From positions 1 to 53,866 of the forward strand of contig JBLNBU010000248.1 of assembly GCA_050260215.1 (NCBI GenBank): a stretch of DNA of 53,866 nt. The letters run 5' to 3'. Both the position numbers and the translations under genes were made by a program. Source of the DNA: JBLNBU01 sp050260215. GTDB taxonomy: Bacteria; Pseudomonadota; Alphaproteobacteria; Rhodospirillales; Magnetospirillaceae. Shown here one piece after another: positions 15,359 to 23,300 of this stretch. The notes under the pieces are model-generated. The model did no database searches. It was not told the origin of the DNA and saw only the letters and a program-made list of their open reading frames with translations. Each line of letters begins with the position of its first letter. The stretch's first letter is position 1.

Positions 15359-16212
15359 GCGTCGCTCCGCCTGCCGGCAATCAGCCGGGCCAGGCAGATC
15401 AGCAGGCCGCGCGCCGAGATCGGCTTTTCCATGAATTCATCGGCACCGGCCCCCAGTGCGACCTCGCGGTTGGCCAGGCGCTCGTGGCCGGACAGAACCA
15501 GCACCGGCACGCCGGCCACGTCGGCACGGCCGCCGCGGATCCACGCCACCAGTTCGATGCCGCTGTCGGCACCCACGTGCCAGTCGGTGATGACCACGTC
15601 GAAGCGGGCAGCCTCGAGCACGGTGCGCGCATGCGACAGGTCGTGGGCGACGGCGATGTCGACCACGCCGACGCCTTCCAGGATGGTGCGCAGCACCTGG
15701 CAGAAATTGACATTGTCGTCGACCACCAGCACCTTGACCGCCCGCCAGTCCAGCGAGGCGCCGCCGCCCCTGGGCGCGGTCATGCCGACCTTCTCGGCCG
15801 CGGCCATGGCCGCCGACTGGCCGATCAACCAGGGGCGGTAGTCCATGTCCTTGGTGCAGATGTGGTCGATCAGCCAGCGATGGAGGAAATCCAGGCATTC
15901 GCGCGCCCGCACGCTGGACGGATCCTGGTCGTAGCGCCCCTTGAACTCGGCGACCTGACGGGCCAGCTCGCGGTGGACCAGGGCGTGGCTGCCGTACTGC
16001 GGGTAGCGGCAGGCCTCCATCAGGGCTTCTTCGCGGGCGAAGTGGTGGTCGGCGTAGTCGACCAGCGCCTGGAGCACCGAGCCCAGCGTCGCCCGCTCCT
16101 CGGGATCGCCGATGGAGCGCGCCAGCAGGTTGAGCAGGCTGATCAAGGTCTTGTGGTCGGTGTCGAGCGCCGGGACCCCGACGCTCATCATCTCGCTCCA
16201 GGCGATGCCCAT
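15355..16212 (-). CDS. Hemerythrin-receiver (Hr-REC) fusion protein
   Basis: A 285-residue two-domain cytoplasmic protein. Residues 1-130 are a bacteriohemerythrin with all seven diiron ligands (His20, His57, Glu61, His76, His80, His117, Asp122). Residues 157-280 are a response-regulator receiver with the acidic pair Asp165/Asp166, phospho-acceptor Asp210 (VVITDWHVG) and Lys263 (MEKPIS). There is no DNA-binding or enzymatic output domain. The architecture suggests an O2-binding module whose state affects, or is affected by, phosphorylation. It starts 16 bases after the ilvD stop and overlaps the downstream metalloenzyme gene by four bases. No histidine kinase lies nearby. Confidence 0.85.
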   Translation of the reverse strand: MGIAWSEMMSVGVPALDTDHKTLISLLNLLARSIGDPEERATLGSVLQALVDYADHHFAREEALMEACRYPQYGSHALVHRELARQVAEFKGRYDQDPSSVRARECLDFLHRWLIDHICTKDMDYRPWLIGQSAAMAAAEKVGMTAPRGGGASLDWRAVKVLVVDDNVNFCQVLRTILEGVGVVDIAVAHDLSHARTVLEAARFDVVITDWHVGADSGIELVAWIRGGRADVAGVPVLVLSGHERLANREVALGAGADEFMEKPISARGLLICLARLIAGRRSDA

Positions 16213-16228
16213 CCCCGCCCCCGTCGGC

Positions 16229-18085
16229 CTAGCGGCGCCGCGTAAGCTGCGAAACGTCGCGCACTGCGCCGCGGGCGGCGCTGGTGGTCATGGCGGCATA
16301 AGCCTGCAGCGCCTGCGACACCGGCCGGTCGCGGCCGACCGGCTTCCAGGCGTCGGCGCCCTTGGCCTCCATGGCGGCGCGGCGGCGCTCCAGCTCGGCG
16401 TCGTCGACCCGCACCGAGATCTTCCGCGCCGGGATGTCGATGTCGATGACATCGCCCTGCTCGACCAGGCCGATGGTGCCGCCCTCGGCCGCCTCGGGCG
16501 AGACGTGGCCGATGGACAGCCCCGAGGTGCCGCCCGAGAAGCGGCCGTCGGTGATCAGCGCGCAGGCCTTCCCCAGGCCCATGCTCTTCAGGTAGCTAGT
16601 GGGGTACAGCATCTCCTGCATGCCGGGGCCGCCGCGCGGGCCCTCGTAGCGGACGATGACCACGTCGCCGGCCTTGACCTCGCCGCCCAGGATCTTGGCC
16701 ACCGCCGCTTCCTGGCTTTCGCAGATCACCGCGGGGCCCGAGAATTTCAGACAGCTTTCGTCGACGCCGGCGGTCTTGACGATGCAGCCGTCGGCGGCCA
16801 GGTTGCCGAACAGCACCGCCAGGCCGCCGTCCTTGGAAAACGCGTGCTCGACCGAGCGGATGACGCCCTTGGCGCGGTCCAGGTCGACCGCCGGATAGCG
16901 CGCGGCTTGCGAAAACGCCTCGGTAGTGCGCACCCCGCCCGGGGCGGCGCGGTAAAGTTCGTGCACCTTGACCGCGTCGGTGCGGGTGACGTCCCAGCCG
17001 TCCAGCGCCGCGGCGAGGCTGGGGCTGTGGACGGTCGGGCAGTCGCGGTTGATCAGCCCGCCCTTGTCCAGCTGGCCCAGGATGCCGACGATGCCGCCGG
17101 CGCGGTGGACATCCTCGATATGGACGTCGGGCACGTTGGGCGCGACCTTGCACAGGCAGGGCACCCGGCGCGACAGCCGGTCGATGTCGGCCATGGTGAA
17201 GTCGACGCCGGCTTCCTGGGCGGCGGCCAGCAGGTGCAGCACCGTGTTGGTCGACCCGCCCATGGCGATGTCCAGCGTCATGGCGTTCTCGAACGCCTTG
17301 AAGGTGGCAATCGAGCGGGGCAGCACGCTGGCGTCGTCACCCTCGTACCAGCGCCGCGCCAGGTCGACGACGCGCCGGCCGGCTTCCAGGAACAGCTCCT
17401 TGCGGTCGGCATGGGTGGCGACAACGGTGCCATTGCCGGGCAGGCCCAGTCCCAGGGCCTCGATCAGGCAGTTCATGGAGTTGGCGGTGAACATGCCCGA
17501 GCACGAGCCGCAGGTCGGACAGCTTTCGCGCTCGTAGGCCAGCGCTTCCTCGTCCGAGACGGACTTGTCGGCGCCCTTGATCATGGCGTCGATCAGATCG
17601 ACGGCGTGGGTCTCGCCCTTGACGGTGACCTTGCCCGCCTCCATCGGCCCGCCCGAGACGAACACGGTCGGGATGTTGAGGCGAAGCGACGCCATCAGCA
17701 TGCCGGGCGTGATCTTGTCGCAGTTGGAGATGCAGACCAGCGCGTCGGCGGTGTGCGCGTTGCACATGTACTCGACCGCGTCGGCGATCACCTCGCGACT
17801 GGGCAGCGAGTACAGCATGCCCGCATGGCCCATGGCGATGCCGTCGTCGATGGCGATGGTGTTGAACTCCTTGGCGACGCCGCCCGCCTTCTCGATCTCG
17901 CGCGCCACCATCTGGCCCAGGTCCTTCAGGTGGACGTGGCCGGGCACGAATTGGGTGAACGAATTGGCGATGGCGATGATCGGCTTGCCGAAATCCGCAT
18001 CGGTCATGCCCGTGGCACGCCACAGTCCGCGCGCACCGGCCATGTTGCGGCCGTGGGTCGAAGTACGGGAACGGTATGCCGGCAT
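16229..18085 (-). CDS. ilvD: Dihydroxy-acid dehydratase
   Basis: Dehydrates 2,3-dihydroxy-isovalerate and -methylvalerate to the keto acids that become valine, leucine and isoleucine; 618 residues, equal to the E. coli type. Iron-sulfur cysteines lie in ALVCISNCDKITPG (near residues 118-122) and CGSCSGMF (near residue 190). The start MPAYRSRTSTHGRNMAGARG is the family N-terminus, so the further-upstream methionine (18127) is rejected. A perfect 20-bp inverted repeat sits 22 bases upstream. This E. coli-like class has an oxygen-labile [4Fe-4S] cluster, which makes the two oxygen-related genes immediately downstream noteworthy. Confidence 0.95.
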   Translation of the reverse strand: MPAYRSRTSTHGRNMAGARGLWRATGMTDADFGKPIIAIANSFTQFVPGHVHLKDLGQMVAREIEKAGGVAKEFNTIAIDDGIAMGHAGMLYSLPSREVIADAVEYMCNAHTADALVCISNCDKITPGMLMASLRLNIPTVFVSGGPMEAGKVTVKGETHAVDLIDAMIKGADKSVSDEEALAYERESCPTCGSCSGMFTANSMNCLIEALGLGLPGNGTVVATHADRKELFLEAGRRVVDLARRWYEGDDASVLPRSIATFKAFENAMTLDIAMGGSTNTVLHLLAAAQEAGVDFTMADIDRLSRRVPCLCKVAPNVPDVHIEDVHRAGGIVGILGQLDKGGLINRDCPTVHSPSLAAALDGWDVTRTDAVKVHELYRAAPGGVRTTEAFSQAARYPAVDLDRAKGVIRSVEHAFSKDGGLAVLFGNLAADGCIVKTAGVDESCLKFSGPAVICESQEAAVAKILGGEVKAGDVVIVRYEGPRGGPGMQEMLYPTSYLKSMGLGKACALITDGRFSGGTSGLSIGHVSPEAAEGGTIGLVEQGDVIDIDIPARKISVRVDDAELERRRAAMEAKGADAWKPVGRDRPVSQALQAYAAMTTSAARGAVRDVSQLTRRR

Positions 18086-18106
18086 GGGATACGGACCTTC
18101 GCCAAG

Positions 18107-18126
18107 TGTTCTTGCTGGCAAGAACA
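18107..18126 (-). promoter_or_regulatory. Perfect inverted repeat upstream of ilvD
   Basis: TGTTCTTGC-TG-GCAAGAACA: 9-bp perfect arms around a 2-base spacer, 22 bases before the ilvD ATG. A possible -10 (TATGTT on the minus strand, 18128-18123) overlaps one arm. Position and symmetry suit a repressor operator; a leader-RNA hairpin is the alternative. Confidence 0.5.
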
Positions 18127-18166
18127 TAGCCGCCCGGGCGGGCGGGCGCTAGGGGCTAGGCTTTGT

Positions 18167-18631
18167 TCAATGGACGACGACCCGCTCGAGCAATGCGTCC
18201 AGCAGCCGCTGGCTTATGCGCCGGCCGGCCAGCAGGGCGCGAAAGCAGTCGGCGGCCTGGATGCCGGTGACGATGCGCCGCTCCCACCCGTCGAGAATGA
18301 GGCCCACCGCACCAATGGGCCGGAGGCCGAGCCGCTCGGCCACCGCACGTCCATCGCGCTCCTCGATCAGGAGCGGAACGCCGCGGCTGACCGCCAGGGC
18401 GATGGCGAAGCGCTCACCGTCGTGCAAGCCGGCAGCCTCCGAAGGGGGATCGGGAGCGTGGACGACCTCGACGAAGTCACCGATGCGGTCCCGCGCCGCA
18501 TAGCCCAATTCGGCCTCCACTTGAAGGGGGATGATGATCCGGCCCGCCAAGCGCCGCAGCAGGTCGAAACCTTCGGGAATGCGTTCGAAGGAGATCAGCG
18601 GGCCGGTGTCGCAGGCCCACTCAGGCGTCAT
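18167..18631 (-). CDS. DUF3368/PIN-like toxin component
   Basis: A 154-residue PIN-fold protein: CDTGPLISFERI at the N-terminus, a middle VEAELGYA, then DGERFAIALAVSRGVPLLIEERDGRAVAERLGLRPIGAVGLIL, which is the characteristic C-terminal half of DUF3368. The acidic residues (Asp8, Glu about 40, Asp about 71-72, Asp about 92) are those expected of a PIN ribonuclease. DUF3368 genes commonly pair with UPF0175 genes as toxin-antitoxin-like modules, exactly the arrangement here, with an 11-base overlap. RNA cleavage is inferred from the fold only. Confidence 0.8.
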   Translation of the reverse strand: MTPEWACDTGPLISFERIPEGFDLLRRLAGRIIIPLQVEAELGYAARDRIGDFVEVVHAPDPPSEAAGLHDGERFAIALAVSRGVPLLIEERDGRAVAERLGLRPIGAVGLILDGWERRIVTGIQAADCFRALLAGRRISQRLLDALLERVVVH

Positions 18632-18890
18632 GGCTCCGGCGCAGCCGTTCCGCTGCCGCCACTTCCGCGTCCAGGTCGTCCACGTCGACGACCGCGAAAC
18701 CGAAATCTGCCAGCCGGTCCTCGAAGCCCCGGTGGTCGAGGCCCATCATCGCCCGCGCCTGGGCCGGCGAAATCCGCCCCTGCCGGTAGAGGACGGCAGC
18801 AAGCGCGTCGCGCATCGTCTTCTGGTCGTTGACGACGTCCGGCGGCAGATCCACGGAGGTGGGCAGGTCGATGGTCAGCTTGCTGGTCAT
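18621..18890 (-). CDS. UPF0175 family antitoxin-like protein
   Basis: An 89-residue protein: N-terminal MTSKLTIDLP strand, then ALAAVLYRQGRISPAQARAMMGLDHRGFEDRLADFGF, the helix-turn-helix-like core of UPF0175, and an acidic C-terminus (VDVDDLDAEVAAAERL). The start is close to 18890; the coding frame overlaps the downstream DUF3368 gene by 11 bases. It probably binds and neutralises the DUF3368 protein and represses the pair. Both genes use the same high-GC codons as their neighbours, so recent transfer is not obvious. Confidence 0.78.
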   Translation of the reverse strand: MTSKLTIDLPTSVDLPPDVVNDQKTMRDALAAVLYRQGRISPAQARAMMGLDHRGFEDRLADFGFAVVDVDDLDAEVAAAERLRRSHDA

Positions 18891-18934
18891 GACTGCACTC
18901 TAACATGGGCGGGGCGTGATCGCATCGCCATTGC

Positions 18935-20353
18935 TCACCCTTTTATGACGCCGCGGACTTCGGCTGACACCGCTACCTTGCCCGAGGCGGAATAGGCTTC
19001 GTGGTTGGCCTCGATCTCGTCTTGCTTGTAGAGGTAGTTGACCATCAGCCCGCAGGCCTGCCCGAGCCCCTTGGACGAACGGTCGGCCAGCCAGTTGAGG
19101 CGCTCGACCCGGGCGCCGTTGGACAGGTGAAAGTGGGCGACCGCATCCAGGGCGCGGCCGTCGCTGCGCTTTTCCATGGCAACAAAGCGGGCGGCCAGGC
19201 GGGTCAGGGGCGCACGCAGGGTCTCGGCCAGCAGGGGTTCGGCCACCCAGTCGGGCTCGGCCAGGATGGCCTTCAGGCTGCCCTTGGCCCCCAGGCTGCC
19301 GTTGGAGGCCTGGGTCAGCGCCCGGTGCTCGGCCGGGGTCAGCAGGTTGGGCTCGCCGCGGGCCAGGCGCTCGTCCAGCCAGGCGCGGAAGCCGGGGATG
19401 GGCGACAGGGTGGCGAAGGTCTTCAGCCGGGGGAACTCGCGCGACAGGTCCTCGACCACCCGCTTGATCAGGAAGTTGCCGAAGCTGATGCCGGCCAGGC
19501 CCTTCTGGGCGTTGTTGATGGAATAGAAGATGGCGGTGTCGGCCCCGGCCGGATCCTCGACCGGGGCGTCGGCGTCCAGCAGGTCGTGGATGTCGCCGGC
19601 GATGCCCTTGACCAGGGCGACCTCGACGAAGATCAGCGGCTCGTCGGGCATGCGCGGATGGAAGAAGGCATAGAGCCGGCGGTCTGAATCCAGGCGGTTC
19701 TTCAGGTCGTCCCAGCCCTGGATGGCGTGCACCGCCTCGTAGGCCATGATCCGCTCCAGCACCAGGGCGGGCGAGCGCCAGGTGATGCGGTGCAGTTCCA
19801 GGAAGCCCACGTCGAACCACGCCGCCAGCAGGCCCTTCAGGTCGGCTTCCAGCGCCGCCAGCGCCGGGTCGCCCTTGGCCAGTCCCAGCAGCTCGGCGCG
19901 CAGGTCGACCAGGAACTTGACCCCCTCGGGCAGGGCGTTGAACTGGGTCAGCAGCTTCAGGCGCGGCGGCTCCAGGGCGGCGCGCAAGGACGCCTCGGCA
20001 CTCGCGCGGGCGGGTCCGTCGGCACCGGCCAGCCGGGCGGCGGCGGCGTCGACGGCGGCGCGGTCGGGACCGAACCCCTCGGCCAGCAGCTTGAGGAAGC
20101 GCCCCCGCCCCTCGGGATTGAGCGCCAAATAGGCCCGCCCCAACGCCGCGGCACGGGCGCGGGCCGAAACCTCGCCGCCGCGCGCTTCCAGGCAGGCGCG
20201 CATCTGCCGTTCCAGCGTGCTCAGGTCGGCATCGGGCAGGTCGGGGGCCAGCGCCACCTCGCCCCCTGCCCGCCCCTGGCCGGCAATGCCGCGCCACTTG
20301 CCCGCCAGCCCCTTGATGCGGGCCAGCAGCGAGCTTCCCACCGCCTGGGTCAT
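18935..20353 (-). CDS. mcd: Malonyl-CoA decarboxylase
   Basis: Decarboxylates malonyl-CoA to acetyl-CoA; 472 residues with the N-terminal helical and C-terminal GNAT-like catalytic domains of MLYCD. The catalytic His is in HFHLSNGARVERLNWLADRS (near residue 407) and the conserved Ser is in IFYSINNAQKGLAGISFGNFL (near residue 276). The start at 20353 (MTQAVGSSLL) has an AGGGAG site 7 bases upstream; a longer frame to 20413 lacks one. It is transcribed in the same direction as NnrD, 72 bases downstream of it. It probably serves malonate use or fatty-acid balance; no malonyl-CoA synthetase is adjacent. Confidence 0.9.
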   Translation of the reverse strand: MTQAVGSSLLARIKGLAGKWRGIAGQGRAGGEVALAPDLPDADLSTLERQMRACLEARGGEVSARARAAALGRAYLALNPEGRGRFLKLLAEGFGPDRAAVDAAAARLAGADGPARASAEASLRAALEPPRLKLLTQFNALPEGVKFLVDLRAELLGLAKGDPALAALEADLKGLLAAWFDVGFLELHRITWRSPALVLERIMAYEAVHAIQGWDDLKNRLDSDRRLYAFFHPRMPDEPLIFVEVALVKGIAGDIHDLLDADAPVEDPAGADTAIFYSINNAQKGLAGISFGNFLIKRVVEDLSREFPRLKTFATLSPIPGFRAWLDERLARGEPNLLTPAEHRALTQASNGSLGAKGSLKAILAEPDWVAEPLLAETLRAPLTRLAARFVAMEKRSDGRALDAVAHFHLSNGARVERLNWLADRSSKGLGQACGLMVNYLYKQDEIEANHEAYSASGKVAVSAEVRGVIKG

Positions 20354-20425
20354 GCCGGTCTCCCTGCCGTCGATCATGACTAAGATGATCGGGCGGCCGG
20401 GCCGGATGGGCAATTCTGCGAAAGG

Positions 20426-21871
20426 TTAAGGGGCCAGGCTTCCCAGCACCGCCGGCAAGGTGTCGGCGATGTCCTCGGCGATCAGGCCGGGGCCCAGCCG
20501 GGCGGCACAGGCGCCGTGCAGCCAGACGCCGGCGCAGGCGGCCTCGAAGGCCGGCATGTGCTGGGCCAGCAGGCCGACGATCAGGCCGGAGAGCACGTCG
20601 CCCGACCCGGCGGTGGCCAGATGGGCCGGCGCGTTGGTGTTGACGGCGGCGCGGCCGTCGGGGTGGGCGATGACCGTGTCCGACCCCTTCAGCAGCACCA
20701 CCGCGCCCGAGCGGCGCGCCGCTTCCCGGGCCCGGTCCAGCCGGCTGCCGACGACGTCGGGGAACAGGCGCTTGAACTCGCCGTCATGGGGGGTGAGCAC
20801 GGTGCGGTCGTCAAGCGCGGCGAACAGCCGCTCGGGGGCGGCGGCGAAGCTGGTCAGCGCATCGGCATCCAGCAGGCTGGCCTTGTTGGACGACAGCGCC
20901 ACCAGCACGCGGGCGGCCAGCTGCTCGCCGACGCCGCCGCCGGGGCCCAGCAGCACCGCGTTGCGCCGCCGGTCGGCCAGCAGTGAGCCCACCGGATCGA
21001 GCGGCACCACGATGGTGCCGGGATCGCCCGACCGATAGATGGGCACCGCCGGTTCGGGCGCGGTGATGGTGACCAGCCCGGCGCCGGCCCGGCGGGCGGC
21101 GCGGGCGGCCAGGCGGGTGGCGCCGGTCATGATGTCGCCGCCGACCACCAGCACGTGGCCGCGGTCGTACTTGTGCGCCTCGGCGCCCGGGCTGGGCAGG
21201 GCCCACAAACCTGGCGCGTTCTCGAAGGTGGCAGGCTGCACGGCCGCCATCGCCGAGGGCGGAATGCCGATGTCGGCGACCACCACCTCGCCGCACAGGT
21301 CGCGGCCGGGCTGCAGGCAGTGGCCGGGCTTCTTGCGGAAAAAGGTGACGGTGGCCACCGCCCGCGGCGCCACCCCCAGGGCCTCGCCGGTGTCGCCGTG
21401 CACGCCCGACGGCATGTCGACGGCCACCACCGGCAGCTTGCGCAGCGCGATTTCCTCGACCACGGCGCGGGCCATGCCGTCCAGCGGCCGGGCCAGGCCG
21501 GCCCCGAACAGGGCATCGACCACCACGTCGACGTTGTTGATGGCGCCTGGCGACAGCGGCAGGGTCTCGCCCTGCCAGCGCTCGAACATGGTCCGCGCGT
21601 CGCCCTTCAGCGCTTCGGGCAGGCCCAACAGCGCCAGCTTGACCGGCCAGCCCTGGCGGGCCAGCAGGCGAGCCGCGACGAAGCCGTCGCCGCCGTTGTT
21701 GCCCGGCCCGCACAAGACGGCGACCCGGCTGCGGGGAAAGCGGCGGCGCACCTCGCGGGCGACGGCCCAGCCGGCGGCCTCCATCAGACGCTCGCCGGGG
21801 ACGCCTGCTTCCGCAGCGTGGGTGTCGGCCGTGTACATCTGTCCGACGGTCAGCAATTCGAATCCGCTCAT
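20426..21871 (-). CDS. nnrD: Bifunctional NAD(P)H-hydrate epimerase / ADP-dependent dehydratase
   Basis: Metabolite-repair enzyme that restores NAD(P)H from its damaged hydrated forms; 481 residues. The N-terminal YjeF_N epimerase domain carries GPGNNGGDGFVAARLL (near residues 50-65) and VVDALFGAGLARPL. The C-terminal carbohydrate-kinase-like dehydratase domain carries GHVLVVGGD, LLGPGGGVG, LTPHDGEFKRLFPD and ATAGSGDVLSGLI (near residue 420). The start at MSGFELLTVGQMY (21871) is chosen because that sequence begins the family; the upstream in-frame extension to 21952 is atypical. It is divergent from dadA, with 132 bases between starts. Confidence 0.93.
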   Translation of the reverse strand: MSGFELLTVGQMYTADTHAAEAGVPGERLMEAAGWAVAREVRRRFPRSRVAVLCGPGNNGGDGFVAARLLARQGWPVKLALLGLPEALKGDARTMFERWQGETLPLSPGAINNVDVVVDALFGAGLARPLDGMARAVVEEIALRKLPVVAVDMPSGVHGDTGEALGVAPRAVATVTFFRKKPGHCLQPGRDLCGEVVVADIGIPPSAMAAVQPATFENAPGLWALPSPGAEAHKYDRGHVLVVGGDIMTGATRLAARAARRAGAGLVTITAPEPAVPIYRSGDPGTIVVPLDPVGSLLADRRRNAVLLGPGGGVGEQLAARVLVALSSNKASLLDADALTSFAAAPERLFAALDDRTVLTPHDGEFKRLFPDVVGSRLDRAREAARRSGAVVLLKGSDTVIAHPDGRAAVNTNAPAHLATAGSGDVLSGLIVGLLAQHMPAFEAACAGVWLHGACAARLGPGLIAEDIADTLPAVLGSLAP

Positions 21872-21945
21872 GCCGACAGGGTAGGCGAAAAGCATGGAAA
21901 TGCAACATTGGGCCGCAAGCCTTTCCACCCCCGACGAATCGCCGT

Positions 21946-21973
21946 TTGCCATCCGGGCCGGGGTGGATTAGAT
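21946..21973 (+). promoter_or_regulatory. Possible dadA promoter
   Basis: -35 TTGCCA (5/6 match, 21946-21951), a 16-base spacer and a weak -10 TTAGAT (21968-21973), about 30 bases before the dadA GTG. It is the best match in the gap. Confidence 0.35.
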
Positions 21974-22003
21974 GGTTGGCTCCCTGACTTACGGAGACCG
22001 ACT

Positions 22004-23260
22004 GTGCGGGTCGTGGTTGTCGGCGCCGGGGTGGTCGGAACGGCCGCCGCCTGGTACCTGGCCAAGGACGGACACGAGGTGACGGTGATCGACCGCCGCC
22101 CCGGGGCCGGCCTCGAGACCAGCTTCGCCAACGGCGGCCAGGTCTCGGCCTGCCATGCCGAGCCGTGGGCCAATCCGTCTACCCCGCGCAAGATCCTCAA
22201 ATGGCTGGGCCGCGAGGACGCGCCGCTGCTGTTCCGCTGGACCCGCTGGGACCCGGCGCTGTGGCTGTGGGGGCTGAAGTTCCTGGCCAACTGCCCGCCC
22301 GGCCGCACGGCGGTCAACACCGAGCGCACGCTGCGCATCGCGCTTTATTCGCGCCGCTGCCTGCAGGAGCTGCGCGCCGAGACGGACATCCAGTACGACC
22401 AGCGCACCAAGGGGATCCTGCACGTCTATCGCGACGGGCGCGAGTTCGAGCACGCCTGCCAGGCTGCCGAGCTGATGAACCGCCACGGCCTGCCCCGGGT
22501 GGTGCAGACCCGCGAAGGCTGCGTGGGCATCGAGCCGGCGCTGGCCGCGGTGGCCGGCCAGCTGGCCGGCGGCATCCACACCCCCGACGACGAAAGCGGC
22601 GACGCCCACAGGTTCACCGCGGGCTTGGCGGCGTTGGCGATGGAGCGGGGCGTGACCTTCCGCACCGAGACCACCGTGCTGGGCCTGGCCCGTGCCGGCA
22701 GCCGCATCGACGGCGTGGTCACCGACCGCGGCACCATCACCGGCGACGCCTATGTGCTGGCCGCCGGCAGCTACAGCCCCCTGCTCGCCCGGCCGTTGGG
22801 GCTGAACCTGCCGATCGTGCCGGCCAAGGGCTATTCGGTCACCGTGCCGGTGGGCGGACACGGGGGCGCGCCGACGGTGTCGATCACCGACGACGAGAAC
22901 AAGCTGGTGTTCTCCCGCCTGGGCGAGCGCCTGCGCGTCGCCGGTACCGCCGAAATGGCCGGCTGGGACCCCAGCCTGAACCCCAGGCGCTGGAAGGTGG
23001 TCCTCGACAAGGCACGCCGGCTGTTTCCCGACGGCGGCGACTTCGAGCAGGCCGAGCCGTGGGCGGGCCTGCGCCCGGTGACCCCCGACAGCGTGCCGAT
23101 CCTGGGCCGCAGCCCCATCGACAACCTGTGGCTGGACACCGGCCACGGCACCCTGGGCTGGACCATGTCCTGCGGCTCGGGGAAGGTCCTGGCCGACCTG
23201 ATCGCCGGTCGGGAGCCGGAGATCAGCGTGGACGGGCTGGGCGTGGAGAGGTTCTCCTAG
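22004..23260 (+). CDS. dadA: D-amino acid dehydrogenase small subunit
   Basis: FAD-dependent oxidation of D-amino acids (D-alanine and others) to keto acids, passing electrons to the respiratory chain at the inner membrane; 418 residues. The N-terminal FAD motif is VVVVGAGVVGTAAAWYLAKDGHEVTVIDRRPGAG... starting at residue 2; SFANGGQVSACHAEPWANP follows. The C-terminal GLRPVTPDSVPILGRS and THGTLGWTMSCGSGK-like segment complete the DAO fold. The start is GTG with an ACGGAGACC ribosome-binding site 5 bases away. No alanine racemase gene (dadX) adjoins it. It is convergent with comEC. Confidence 0.93.
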   Translation: MRVVVVGAGVVGTAAAWYLAKDGHEVTVIDRRPGAGLETSFANGGQVSACHAEPWANPSTPRKILKWLGREDAPLLFRWTRWDPALWLWGLKFLANCPPGRTAVNTERTLRIALYSRRCLQELRAETDIQYDQRTKGILHVYRDGREFEHACQAAELMNRHGLPRVVQTREGCVGIEPALAAVAGQLAGGIHTPDDESGDAHRFTAGLAALAMERGVTFRTETTVLGLARAGSRIDGVVTDRGTITGDAYVLAAGSYSPLLARPLGLNLPIVPAKGYSVTVPVGGHGGAPTVSITDDENKLVFSRLGERLRVAGTAEMAGWDPSLNPRRWKVVLDKARRLFPDGGDFEQAEPWAGLRPVTPDSVPILGRSPIDNLWLDTGHGTLGWTMSCGSGKVLADLIAGREPEISVDGLGVERFS

Positions 23261-23300
23261 CGGGTACCCTGCCCTCCAGCTCGCCCCGCCACCCCCGAGC

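Noticed and set aside
18107..18126. LexA box at the ilvD repeat
   Set aside because: Arms GTTC...GAAC are 10 bases apart, not the GTTC-N7-GTTC direct repeat of alphaproteobacteria nor the Gram-positive form.
16112..18832. 906-codon plus-strand open frame opposite ilvD and the TA pair
   Set aside because: Antisense shadow; ilvD and its partners are well supported.
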